A DNA stretch of 64,000 nt, taken from Craspedostauros australis. Lineage: Eukaryota; Bacillariophyta; Bacillariophyceae; Mastogloiales; Achnanthaceae. Made by a program: the position numbers and the translations under genes. This document shows, one piece after another, positions 27,614-37,838 of the stretch. How positions within the stretch are numbered: the first letter of the stretch is position 1; the number at the start of each line of letters is the position of its first letter. The notes beneath the pieces are model-generated. The model did not search any database. It was not told the DNA's origin and saw nothing but the letters and a program-made list of their open reading frames with translations. The stretch lies in contig JAMXDE010000014.1 in NCBI GenBank assembly GCA_026770025.1, positions 310,001 through 374,000 on the forward strand, given 5' to 3'.

Positions 27614-28438
27614 AACGCAACAAGAACACAGAAGGAGTGCATATTATACTTCAGTACTCTAAACCGATAGCCAACGCAGCAGCATAGATGAAGTTCAGCA
27701 CAAGTGACCGTGTGTATGATGTTGTTCGAGTCCAAGCGCACTTGATGCCTCGTTGCATGACAGGATCGACGTCATCGAATCAAACTAATCTTCGAATACT
27801 CCCAAGCATCCAAAGATGGAGCAGCAAGAATCATGGAATACTATTCTGGTCGACTCGGCTTAAACATGGTGTTACTGATGTCAGGGATAGGTTCTTTTTG
27901 ATAATATTGTGCGTATTGTATTATTGAGATCATCTCTTGCATCGTTTCCGTCAGAGCAAGTGTGTTTTCATCTTTGGTACCTTAGCGCACCACTTCTCAA
28001 AATGAACCATGCGTGTGATCGCACAAGGAAAGATGCAATAGAACTCTCCTCGGACATCGTGCCTTCCTGCCTTCGGACCGGCAAGTGATCCCATGCCTCG
28101 TCTCGCTCTCTGTCTTGATATCTCTGAGCTTGCCATCGTGGAATCACGTTCACGCACATACATATTTTATCGGCACCAACCAAGTTGTTGTTGCCAACTC
28201 AGCAGAGTCGTTGCTTCTTGTTGGTTTTGTCGCACTGTGCATTGGGTATCCAACGCCAACCCAGTCCTTTCCGTCCCAAGTGGACGGAAGGAGACAGCCC
28301 ACGACGGCTTCTCCTTTTTCATGTGCTCGCGAGTTCTGTGCCCGCATCCGTTCTGTTGCATGGCACAGCATCGAGAGCTTTCGTGTTGCAATGATTCACC
28401 AATTCCAAAAGACTATGCATGCATGCAGTCATGCCGCC
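27614..28438. other. Intergenic region between convergent Sec66 and pyrophosphatase genes
   Basis: About 820 nt between two stop codons. No coding gene recognised; nothing beyond expected 3' UTR sequence seen. Confidence 0.5.
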
Positions 28439-29448
28439 TTAGAAGGTCAATGGGCTGCCCTCCTTAAAGTCTTCTGGGTGTGCCTCGGGGTGCTCATCGA
28501 TCTGCTCGACCATGGTGGCGAGCGATCCCTTCGACAGCTTGCGCACGAGCTTCTTGACCTCGTCGTCGTCATCCTCGCTGAACTGACGCTCCTTGTCGCC
28601 GGAGAGGAGCTCCTTCCATGCGTGGTTGCATTCCTCGATGAGGGTGTCGGCGTACTTCTTGTCCATGAACTTCTCTCCCAATCCAAAGACATTTGGTGGC
28701 TTGCCGTCTGGGATCTTGTAGGTGCGGAACCACTCGCGGATGGCATCGAGCATGCCTGGCATCTGCTCCTCGACGTCGTTGATGTCGTTGAGGAATGGGG
28801 CCCACTTGTCCTCACAGTCGATGGTGACGACCTTCCAGTCGGCTTCGCCTTCATCGATCATGCAGAGCACACCAAGGACCTTGACTGGTCGGATGGCCTG
28901 TTGTCATCGATGTCGGTGATGCGGGTGGCGTGATTGTATTGCATTGTTTTTGTGGATCAGGAATTTGAAAGAGTCCATACATTGACGGTGAAACGAGTGC
29001 GATTGTGAGTTATTGTGTTGCACATAGGGTGAACAGCTTCCAACCAATTATCATGGCACATGTTCTTCAGCAACAGCAATTGCAGAGAGCAACTGAGTAC
29101 AAGAGCACCAGTAGTTTGACTTACACCGACTGGGATGATACGGGCACCAATCTCGCAGACATCCAACGGATCGTTGTCTCCGCGGCAGCCTTCGGCATCC
29201 GGGTGGATGAAGGTTGGGTCTTCCCATGTTTGTGGCAAACATCCGTAGTTGAAGAAGATGTCACCCTTCTTGAACTACGCAATTATAAGTGTGCATATGT
29301 GTATTCGTGTCGAAGCGTGGAGCAAGAGTTGGGATGGTGCAAGGAGAAGTGATAGGTGTTGTGTGAGCGGACGAAAGCGAAATTGGAAGAAAAAGGTGAC
29401 GATCGCATGGACACTCCCAGTACGAGCCTGAGTCTGTGCCAACGTGCG

Positions 29449-29525
<77 letters not shown>

Positions 29526-30056
29526 AAGCGCGACGTACCTCACGAAGCTTTCCCTTCTTCTCGTCCTGCTTGATTGGTGTGAAATCTTCAGTTGTGGCAA
29601 TTTCCATCTTTTTTCTGCGTCGATCAGTGATTCAGTGGGGTTGTTCGTCCGGGGCAAGCATGTGGTCATGATGGATGTGGTGAAGAGGGCAGAAAAGATG
29701 AGTGAGGCGAAGGTGAGTGCGATTGCGTGCGATGGCGATTGATGGAGAGGAGTAAGCCTGCTTGCTGTTCTTGTATGCTTGCCGCGATGCGCTTACCTGG
29801 TGAACTTTGGAATCTCGTTGATGTAGTTGAGGTATGGCGTGGTCTCACCACTCTTTGGGTCGATGTGGGTGAGGTTGACATCGTGCCACAGGGAGATGAC
29901 CTTGCCCTCGGTGGCGTGCTTGGCATGGATTCTGTAATCCAAGGTGTCCTCGTCCCCTGCGTGATGCAAGTCGATGTCCTTGTTGGAGCCGAGGGAGTTG
30001 GTGCGGCTGAGGGGCTTCATCTCGTCGCCCTTGATCGGAACAAGTGTCTCCTGCAT
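28439..30056 (-). CDS. PPA: Soluble inorganic pyrophosphatase (family I)
   Basis: Four exons on the minus strand, 30056-29797, 29614-29539, 29274-29125 and 28897-28439 (314 aa); intron phases 2, 0, 0. It hydrolyses pyrophosphate to phosphate, driving biosynthetic reactions. Family motifs run in order: [14 protein letters not shown] (exon 1/2 junction), [33 protein letters not shown], the metal-binding signature [12 protein letters not shown] (D145, D147, D150) and [18 protein letters not shown]. Length and layout fit eukaryotic family I enzymes of about 290 aa. There is no plastid-type leader, so it is predicted to be cytosolic. The exon 3 acceptor was placed at GCGTAG because it restores FKKGD. 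Intron 2 contains a 73-bp GT tract only about 15 nt from the exon 2 donor. The C-terminus is longer and more acidic than in yeast. Confidence 0.95.
29452..29524. repeat. GT/CA dinucleotide microsatellite (about 36 units)
   Basis: Uninterrupted GT tract of 73 nt on the plus strand, read as a CA repeat in the pyrophosphatase pre-mRNA, inside intron 2 just downstream of the exon 2 splice donor (29538). Confidence 0.97.
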
Positions 30057-30767
30057 TGTGTGATAGAGTAGTTGTAGAAGTGTACGGTAAGGTGAGGTGT
30101 GGAGTATTGCACGAGCAGGGATATCGATCGGCTTGGTATGCTAATCAATTCTCGGTCTTCGATTGTGGAATGTTTTGGAATTTGTGTCTATTTGCACTGA
30201 CAGAGGTTTTCGATGAACAAATGTACTCTTGCGTTGGGTGTGTTGTGCGGTGTCGAGGGAGCCGTTGTTGTGTTGTTGTTTGTGACCGAGTGTGTGTCGC
30301 CAGTGTCGCCAATGTCGATGTCATCATAGTTGTCATTTCAACCGTGTGCACAGCTGGCAATGTCGTGTGCTGGTGTGTCGTGGTCCTCTCTGTGTGCTCT
30401 GTGGTTGGTGGAACGAGTGACGACACTGTTTTGTGGGAAAAAGTGGTGGCCAAACCACGTCGCGGATTTGTTCGATGACGTGGTCAACCTCGTCGACCAA
30501 TGGATTCGCAGCGAGATTCGTTCCAAAAAATGCGAACTAGCTTCGCTACAGCACACGATTTCCGTGAAAAAATGCGAACGACCAACTCTGGACGGAACAC
30601 GATCGACGACGTGTGCGCGATGTCAGATTCTGCCACCTCTCCATCCAATCCACCCATCGCATCGTCACATCTTTGGATGCTCTCACCATCCCCATCACCT
30701 CCCACCTCTCATCTCTTCCTCATCCATAGTCGACATCGACAACATCGTCGACATCGCCTCTTCGTTC
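30057..30767. other. Divergent promoter region between pyrophosphatase and WD40 genes
   Basis: About 710 nt between the two preferred starts. It is GT-rich near the pyrophosphatase start and turns CA/CT-rich toward the WD40 start, where it is probably 5' UTR. The WD40 frame stays open through much of it (ATG at 30360) but shows no conserved sequence before Met at 30768. Confidence 0.45.
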
Positions 30768-32087
30768 ATGATGATGCCGCAGGCGCAAAGAGGAGAGAAT
30801 AACCACGACAAGCAACAGCGTCAACCCAAGCCACAGCCGCTCCTTCGGCTCCCATCTTCAAAGCCGGTGGTCTCCCTCGCCTTCCTCACCGAATCTGAGA
30901 CATCATCCTCGACAACAACTCCATCGACAACAGCATCATCGATAGAGGCAGGAGGACAGAACTCAGAAGCAAACGCAGACAACGATCTCGACAGTGACGG
31001 CAACCATCAGGCTCATGAAAATGTCCAAGCAGCCATCAGCGATGTCAAATATGACAGCGACGACAGTGATGATGATGATGACGATGACATGACATTCCGA
31101 TGTGCGCAGACAGTGCCGCAGCACCAACATTTCAACCAAAGCACGAACACACAGCCTGCGACGAACGACAACATTGTATCAAGCCCATTGCGGACATCAA
31201 CCAACATATCGTCCTTCCGATCCATCCCGCTCTTGCTTGCCTGCCATCAGGATGGGACCCTGCAATTGTGGAACGTCCAACAGCAGAAACGGATCACCTT
31301 CGCAAACATGAACATCGAGCGTGCAGCACAAGGACTGTGCGTCCGCAGGACGTCCACGTCGCATCAATTCCTATACCAAACGCGTGACGGCGTCGTTTCC
31401 ATCCACTCCGCAAGCGACGGACAATACACGACAATCCGGACGTACCACACCCACGCGCGCACCTTCTGCCAGGCATCGCCGTGTTGCAACGATCCGCAAT
31501 TGTTTGCGCTGCCGCATTCCAACGAACATGCTGCGGCCATTGTCGATTTGCGAAGTCAACCTCCCGTCGCGATTTTGGAGCACGATAAGCGCTACGGCAT
31601 GTTGACCAGTTTGGCAATGTCACATAAGAACGAACACATCGTCGCTTGCGGCATGGAGAATGGGACCGTCGTGTATCACGACCGCCGGCGACAACGATCC
31701 GAATGCTCCATTTCTGAAACTCCCGTTCTGGCGTTGGATTTGCAGTATCCGCATTGCGTCGCTGCCACAGCAGATACAGTTGCCATTCTCAAGCGTGATC
31801 AATGCACCTTCCGCACCAGCGCTGCTGGTAGTTCCATTTGTCGCTTCCGCGGACGATTGTTTGCCGTGGGTGGTTGGGATCATCGTGTCCGAATTTTCAA
31901 TTGCGCCAACCGAGGACTGCTGATGGCCTTGCTCAAGGATCCCACAGCCATCACGCCAGCATCAACCGCATCGCAATCCGTCACAGCGCTGGATTGGTCG
32001 CCGGATGCACGCGAAACTGGATTATTGGCGACAGCATCGACCAACGCAAACGACATCTTGATTTGGAGTTGTTTTCCAAAGCAATAG
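30768..32087 (+). CDS. WD40 protein, Asa1/GNB1L-like
   Basis: Single exon, 439 aa from the ATG cluster at 30768. The frame is open upstream to an ATG at 30360, but that part looks non-coding. WD40-type blades are visible: LLACHQDGTLQLWNVQQQ (about 140-165), FLYQTRDGVVSIHS, TSLAMSHKNEHIVACGMENG, and near the end FAVGGWDHRVRIFNCANRG followed by SVTALDWSPDARETGLLATAS and NDILIWS. The GGWDHR.R.F block followed by a final LLA.AS...I.LWS blade is the pattern of GNB1L and yeast Asa1. These proteins act in the ASTRA/TTT pathway that helps PIKK kinases assemble. An acidic Asp/Ser insertion (about 60-115) separates the first two blades. The WD40 fold is confident; orthology to Asa1 is likely but unproved. 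Confidence 0.72.
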   Translation: MMMPQAQRGENNHDKQQRQPKPQPLLRLPSSKPVVSLAFLTESETSSSTTTPSTTASSIEAGGQNSEANADNDLDSDGNHQAHENVQAAISDVKYDSDDSDDDDDDDMTFRCAQTVPQHQHFNQSTNTQPATNDNIVSSPLRTSTNISSFRSIPLLLACHQDGTLQLWNVQQQKRITFANMNIERAAQGLCVRRTSTSHQFLYQTRDGVVSIHSASDGQYTTIRTYHTHARTFCQASPCCNDPQLFALPHSNEHAAAIVDLRSQPPVAILEHDKRYGMLTSLAMSHKNEHIVACGMENGTVVYHDRRRQRSECSISETPVLALDLQYPHCVAATADTVAILKRDQCTFRTSAAGSSICRFRGRLFAVGGWDHRVRIFNCANRGLLMALLKDPTAITPASTASQSVTALDWSPDARETGLLATASTNANDILIWSCFPKQ

Positions 32088-32220
32088 AGAATAATACTCT
32101 GGAGAGTGAGTAGAATAGAGTGCTCCACAGAACTCTGCATACCAAGTGGAATAATTTGTACAGAAGCGCGCTAAAGAATCTTGTTTCACTAGACCTAGTT
32201 GTTGCATTGTTCTATACTAT

Positions 32221-34653
32221 TTACAAACGATATCCCTGACAGAATTCATTCACATTACTCTCCCCATCATCGAGGGTATCGTACATGCGACCGTTGAGAG
32301 CGTACTGGACGGTCATGAGGAGAGCCGACAGGAGAATGACACCGCCGACGGAGTACGCGATGATGGAATTGCGTTCAAAGTTCGCACCACCCGCCCTCGA
32401 CTTCTTGGCGCGCGACATGATGCTCGTACCGACCAGGCTGGCGAAGAATCCCATGAACAGGCACACGGTGCCGTAATCCCACAGGAGCAAGCCGAAGATG
32501 GCGAATGAGCTCGCGGATAGGGCACCCGAGAAGAAAACCATGGTGGACGTGGTCGCTGACACGACGGCCGGGTGCACTCCCATCGCCAGCATCACCGGCA
32601 CCGTGATCAGTCCCCCGCCAATTCCGAAGCAGCCGGCGGAGATGCCCGCACCGATGAAGAAGGATGGGTAGATGACAGCATTGCGGGGTTCCCACTTGAT
32701 GTCGCCCTGCACGTAGTCGTAGTTCACGATCTCCTTGATCTCGTGGCGGTTGATGAGGTAAGTCTGGGCCGCCCAGGCGGACGCGATGAGGAACGCGATC
32801 ATGATGATGTGGACGACCCAAAATGCCACGCTACCGCATTCGATGCCCCAGGAGCTCTTGTGATCCTCGTCGCCTCCGCCCAGCTTGATGTTCAGGAACA
32901 TGAGGACGGAGAACTTGCAGAACAGCACGATGATCTTGCTGCGCGGGGTCGCCTTCTCCTGCTCCATCAGGTCCGACCGCAGCGTGACGAAGTCGGGGTT
33001 CAAAATCAGGATGCGCTGCTTCTCATCGCCATCGATTCTGGAGGCCGTGGGAGAGATGGTCTTGATCGTCTTGCTTTCCAGCGACATGGTCCTCGTCATG
33101 TGGATGGAATCGGGGTACCTGTACTCCGTGGCCGTGCCACCGCCCACCGTCCCGCCCGGCATCGCCTCGTTGCTCCAGCCCGACGTGCGGAAGGTCGTCT
33201 TGAAGGAGCACATGCGCATGATGGCATCCTGCCGGATTGCCCGAAGGTGCTGGATGTATCGCTCCTCAGCCTCGTGCATGCGCTTGGCCTTGGCCAGCGT
33301 TGTGTGCGCGCTGACGCTGAGAAAGAGTACCAGCAGGACGATGAGGAACTGCTCCCCGATCATCCTGTGGAACACACCGCCGATGAGCACGCCAACGAGA
33401 ACCAGCGGCTCCATCACGAGGATCAGATCCCAGTCAATCAACGGCCTGTCGGCAAGCGGATGGCGCCTCTTGAGATTGATTAAAAGGCCGGCCAACGAGC
33501 CACCGAAGACTGTCGCGGAACCAAGCGGAATGGCGAATCTGGGCGGCAGGTTCATAGCAATGATGTAGACGGGTACCACGATCCCGCCACCACCAATACC
33601 GCTCGCTGCTCCCAATGTGACACCGAGAGAGGCGAGCATGAAGCCGATGATATCGTGAGAATCCAAAGGAAAGAGCTTGGGGAGTTGGCTCTCCGTTTCA
33701 ATGTACTTGTAAAAGTCATCGTCGCACTCCGGGTCGCAGTATCCGTAGACGACGTTATCCTCGGAAATTTCACCGCTCGAGTGACTGTCCTTGCTGTCAT
33801 CGCTCGACCGCAATCGGCGAATCTTCTGCGGATCGCTCCTCCTGCGACGCATGACGACGGTTCTGTACTTCTCTTCTCTCGTTACTTGCGTGATTCCCAT
33901 CACGGAATCAACCACCTGCTCCATGTAGTCTCTGCAAACCTCGAACACACCTTGCAGTGTACTTGTATCATGCAACGTCGCTTCATTCTCCGAACGAATT
34001 ACCCGTTCGGGTTCGACATTCGAAGTGGATTGCTTGCTTTGGTCCACCGGACTCTCCTGATCAATACGAATGCTGCTGGAGTCTGAGTCTATCTGGAGTT
34101 CCTCTTCTTCGCCAACGTCGGTGGCAAGAGATCTAAACTCAAGTTGGTGGAATCTGAGTTGTTGTTTCGTCGCCTGCTCATGCTCATCCATGTTCTGCTG
34201 CTGTTGCTTCTTCTGCTTCACTGAATCTGATGGTCGCGATGGCATTGCCATTGCCATTGGTATTGGCGTGGACATTGACAACGACGCAGAGTCCGTTGCT
34301 GGCGTAATCGGTGGGTCACCTGATGCTGCGTTGGTATCATTGTGGACGACTTCGGACTGAACATGATGGATCCTGCAGTGTGCGCAGATGAGGAGAAGGA
34401 GCGCGTTCCTCCAACCCCATTTGAGACGCTTCTGTAGCGACCGCGGTGCGCACGAGCGTGTGCTTGTATTCGCCTCCGCACCAGCACCAATGCTGTCAGT
34501 CATACTCATAGTGACGAAAGATTCGTCAATCTGCTGCTGTTGTTGCTGTGAAATAGGAGCAGCATCCTTCGAGCCACCCTCTCTCTCCATTCCTTCCTGC
34601 GAATTGAGGTAATAGTCTTCCGCAGCATCTTGCGCATGTTCGATGTGGTCCAT
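32221..34653 (-). CDS. TauE/SafE-family membrane transporter
   Basis: Single exon, 810 aa from the first ATG (34651-34653). The open frame reaches 34722 but only through a GTG codon. The N-terminal 300 residues are hydrophilic with Gln-rich runs and one hydrophobic stretch (WRNALLLLICAHC). A Cys-containing segment (YGYCDPECDDDF) precedes the membrane domain. The two inverted halves of TauE/SafE follow: LGVTLGAASGIGGGGIVVPVY in the first, and GISAGCFGIGGGLITVPVMLAMGVHP with VSATTSTMVFFSGALSA in the second. They are joined by a long cytosolic loop of about 150 residues. Members export sulfite, sulfoacetate or related organic anions across membranes; the substrate cannot be told here. Plants and protists have similar long versions. 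The final residues are soluble. Confidence 0.88.
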   Translation of the reverse strand: MDHIEHAQDAAEDYYLNSQEGMEREGGSKDAAPISQQQQQQIDESFVTMSMTDSIGAGAEANTSTRSCAPRSLQKRLKWGWRNALLLLICAHCRIHHVQSEVVHNDTNAASGDPPITPATDSASLSMSTPIPMAMAMPSRPSDSVKQKKQQQQNMDEHEQATKQQLRFHQLEFRSLATDVGEEEELQIDSDSSSIRIDQESPVDQSKQSTSNVEPERVIRSENEATLHDTSTLQGVFEVCRDYMEQVVDSVMGITQVTREEKYRTVVMRRRRSDPQKIRRLRSSDDSKDSHSSGEISEDNVVYGYCDPECDDDFYKYIETESQLPKLFPLDSHDIIGFMLASLGVTLGAASGIGGGGIVVPVYIIAMNLPPRFAIPLGSATVFGGSLAGLLINLKRRHPLADRPLIDWDLILVMEPLVLVGVLIGGVFHRMIGEQFLIVLLVLFLSVSAHTTLAKAKRMHEAEERYIQHLRAIRQDAIMRMCSFKTTFRTSGWSNEAMPGGTVGGGTATEYRYPDSIHMTRTMSLESKTIKTISPTASRIDGDEKQRILILNPDFVTLRSDLMEQEKATPRSKIIVLFCKFSVLMFLNIKLGGGDEDHKSSWGIECGSVAFWVVHIIMIAFLIASAWAAQTYLINRHEIKEIVNYDYVQGDIKWEPRNAVIYPSFFIGAGISAGCFGIGGGLITVPVMLAMGVHPAVVSATTSTMVFFSGALSASSFAIFGLLLWDYGTVCLFMGFFASLVGTSIMSRAKKSRAGGANFERNSIIAYSVGGVILLSALLMTVQYALNGRMYDTLDDGESNVNEFCQGYRL

Positions 34654-35761
34654 CTTTGGTTGTTTCCAAGACGACGTGAGGATAGACGCCAAGGTGGAAC
34701 CTCGCTGATGCTGCCCAATCACCGACAGTCAAGCGCCACGATAGTTCCCGAGGACTGCGGAATTCGAACACACTCAACAAGCAAGCGCAGCGCCAATGAA
34801 GCAAGACTGTCTGGTGGTTCTTCACTTGTTGGAGTCTTGCGAAGGTGAGGTGCTGTGATGTGCCCCAGCTGATGTCGTCTCACTGATGACAGTACGTGCG
34901 AAATGTGTTCCTTTCTTTGTCTCGATCTTTGACCGTTGCGCGTCCTGAAGTACGAAGTTGCCACAGGCTTCGTCAGCGTCGTGGAGTATCGCAGAAGAGC
35001 GCAGTTGGCCGTGAAATAAAGGATTGCGCCTCAATGGTGATGATGCAGGGATGAGCTGAGAGCGGCAGTTTGTATCATGCCGCACGAGCACGCAACGAAT
35101 TATGCACGACTATGCCGCAGAAACATGAACGAATGATGCCGTGCTGATCATTTGGCTTCTCCCGCGCCAACAACAATGTCGGCAGTTCGTCATTCCGTTT
35201 CTCTGCATTGGTCTGCGTCTGCTCCTTTTCGTTCCTCCCAACATCTGTCGCGTTGGCTCAGCGCGCGTGGCCACGGGAGTCTTGCTTGCTCGGAAGACGA
35301 TTTTGAATGCATGAACAACAACGGAAAGCCAAGAATCAAATGTCCGATGCACGTTGAGAAACGTTATAGACACATGACGGAACAGTTTGCGCGCCATTTC
35401 GGGTAGGAGCAGTCGGATGAATCGTGTACAAAGAGAATTTGGCCTTCGTCGGTTGGAAGCAACATCCACAGCTTTCCAGCTCATTCCTCAACACGACGCG
35501 GCACGGCAGTTGGTTTGGTTTGGTTTGGTTTGGTTTGTTCATCCCTCATCGTCGTCAGATTTGACACCACATCCACCTTCGTATCCGCCTTCACCTTCAT
35601 CCCCGCAACTACAAGGTTCAAACAGCAACGACGTGAAGAGGAAAGGAGAGTGGGCAGAGCTGCATTGACACCCAGCTAACTTTCGTTGTCTCCACTCGTA
35701 CGGCACAACACTACACGACAGTACCAAGACTTCGCTACGCGACTCCATCCAAGCTTGAAAG
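34654..35761. other. Divergent promoter region between TauE-like and MAPR genes
   Basis: About 1.1 kb without a recognisable gene. A pentanucleotide GGTTT tandem lies at 35511-35536. The short open frames show no family similarity. Confidence 0.5.
35511..35536. repeat. GGTTT pentanucleotide tandem repeat
   Basis: About five units of TGGTT/GGTTT, 225 nt before the MAPR gene start. Confidence 0.85.
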
Positions 35762-37053
35762 ATGGTGCTGGAAACAGTCAAGGAGCTCATCGCTGCCTTT
35801 GACGATGCCACAGGCGTCCCAGGATGCTTCGGTGTGAGTAAGGTATTCATGGCGAATGAGGCATTGACTGATCCTGCAACGGTGTTTTGCCAATGCTGTC
35901 GTTGTCGTTGTCGATATTGGTGTTGGTGTTGGTGTTGTTATTGCGTTGTGTCACAGCCATCATGTCTCACGCGTCTCTGCCTTCACTTCCTGGACGTTCG
36001 GTTCATGCCACCATCTTTGTCTCCGTCCCTCTTTCCCATGCCCACATGTGACAACAATACTCACCGCACGTGATCTCCATCCAACAGTACATCGTCATCG
36101 CGTGGCTCGTCGTGCTGGGCCACTACATTGTGAACTCGGGTTCGTCCACCTCAAAGAACGAGCCTAACGACTCAACTGTCGAGAAAGAAGAGGAAGAGGA
36201 GCCACAGCGAAATTTCACCTTTGCGCAGCTGAAGGAGTTCGATGGAACGAACGATGAAAAGACAGGAGAGCCGAAGCCGGTCTACCTTTCCCTCGATGGG
36301 TGAGTTTTGCGAGTGCGCGTGTTGTTGCTGTTGCTGAAAGATGTATGCATGCATGTTGACATATCTTCTTGCCTTTCTCACATTTCGCGATGCATGGTCG
36401 CAACCTTCGAACGATGACGGTGACGAAAAAACGAAACTGACATTCACGCGAACGACAGAGCTGTGTTTGATGTTTCGGGAGGACGCAACTTCTACGGGCC
36501 AGGCGGTCCCTACGAAAACTTCGCTGGCCATGAGTGCGGAGTGGCGCTTGCGAAGATGAGTCTGGATACAGAGCACTTGGATGATCTGGAGGGATGCAGC
36601 AAACTCAACTTTGGCGAGAAGACCGAGCTGGAGTCATGGGTCCAGAAGTTCACCTACTTCCGCGGGTACCCCGTCAAGGGAAGATTGGTTCCAGACACCG
36701 TGCTGGACAAACTGAAGGACCGCAAGTTGACGAAGGCGGACATTGCCAGCTTCAACGGTCGTGGCGATGAGGTTCCAGAGGGATACGGCACGGCTCCGAT
36801 CTACCTGGGCGCCAGCGGCAAGGTGTACGACGTCTCCTTCGGAGGTATGACCTTCTACGGCAAGGACGGCGGATACAACCGATTCGCTGGACTGGACGCA
36901 TCGCGAGCGTTGGCCAAGATGAGCTTCGATCCGGAGGATGCTGCAAGCTCAAATGTCGATGATTTGGACGACAAAGAGAAGAAGGTTCTCGCTGACTGGA
37001 TCAAGACCTTCGAGCAGCGCAAGAAGTACCCAATCGTCGGTGTTCTGGAGTAG
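35762..37053 (+). CDS. Membrane protein with two tandem MAPR (cytochrome b5-like) domains
   Basis: Three exons, 35762-35833, 36088-36299 and 36459-37053 (292 aa), intron phases 0 and 2. A short N-terminal helix (24 aa, exon 1) precedes one membrane anchor (YIVIAWLVVLGHYIV, about 25-39). An acidic linker follows. The first MAPR domain (about 62-165) shows [51 protein letters not shown]. A second copy (about 185-290) shows LTKADIASFNG, IYLGASGKVYDVSFGGMTFYGKDGGYNRFAGLDASRALAKMSFD. MAPR proteins bind heme and act in sterol and P450 metabolism, generally on the ER. The Tyr residues used for heme ligation in PGRMC1 (FYGP.GPY) are kept in the first copy and nearly so in the second. Most family members have a single domain, so the tandem is notable. 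The start is set by the ATG opening the anchor exon. Confidence 0.88.
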
Positions 37054-37838
37054 AGCAGAGCAGCGCAGAATGAAATTGAGCGGAACGGAATGGAATGGAG
37101 TACGATCATACTGGAAATGCGTTGGCCAACAGTCATGCAAGCACTCTGCAGAAGTAGATACACAGGTCGTGCGGGTACGGTTCGTGTGCGATAATGACCG
37201 TATGAATAATTCCGTCATCGATTGAATGATCTCATCGTTCCTGCATATCCATCAAAGCCTACTCCCCAGCAACCGCGAGCTCCACTCTGCACTGCCACTC
37301 GTAGCATCAGCTGCTTCTTGTTGATACTCACTGGTACTTGCAGAGTGTTTGTTTTCGGGTTCTGGAAGAGATGTCAACATGTCCGGCTGCGTTCTCATTT
37401 CTGACCAGAATCAGTTCCCGGTTCCTTTGGGCGATTCCGACATCGAAGCTTTCCCACTGTTTTCCCTTGATCAGGGTTGCACACACACAAAACTGATGCA
37501 CTGTTGCGCGTCTGTGTGCGTCTGTGTGCGTCTGCTACATCACATCACGAAGTGAACAGAACAAAGATCGGAGATCGAACACCAAGAGGCAAGTTGTGCG
37601 CCTCCTCGCCCAGCCCAACGATGATGATGCGCTTCTGCCATAAATCCTTTGCTCTCTGCTTCCCTTTCCCATTCTTGCAGCATCGACGTTCACGGACCAT
37701 TGTGCTTGAGGAGCTCTCAACTACTGTATTTGACCTATTGGCGACAGCGAAGTACACCGACATCCGTAGTCGTACCAGTACAGTGCTTGCAGGCAGAACA
37801 GAGGCATTGCATAATACAGGAGAAGTGACAGATAGAAC
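37054..37838. other. Intergenic region between MAPR and 2H phosphodiesterase genes
   Basis: About 780 nt between two co-oriented genes; no additional gene recognised. It contains a 10-bp tandem (CGTCTGTGTG, about three units) at 37509-37534. The promoter of the downstream gene is expected here. Confidence 0.45.
37509..37534. repeat. 10-bp tandem repeat (CGTCTGTGTG)
   Basis: Nearly three units in the region upstream of the 2H phosphodiesterase gene. Confidence 0.75.

Noticed and set aside
28085..28933. 282-aa plus-strand frame over the pyrophosphatase last exon
   Set aside because: Antisense of a well-identified exon, no family resemblance.
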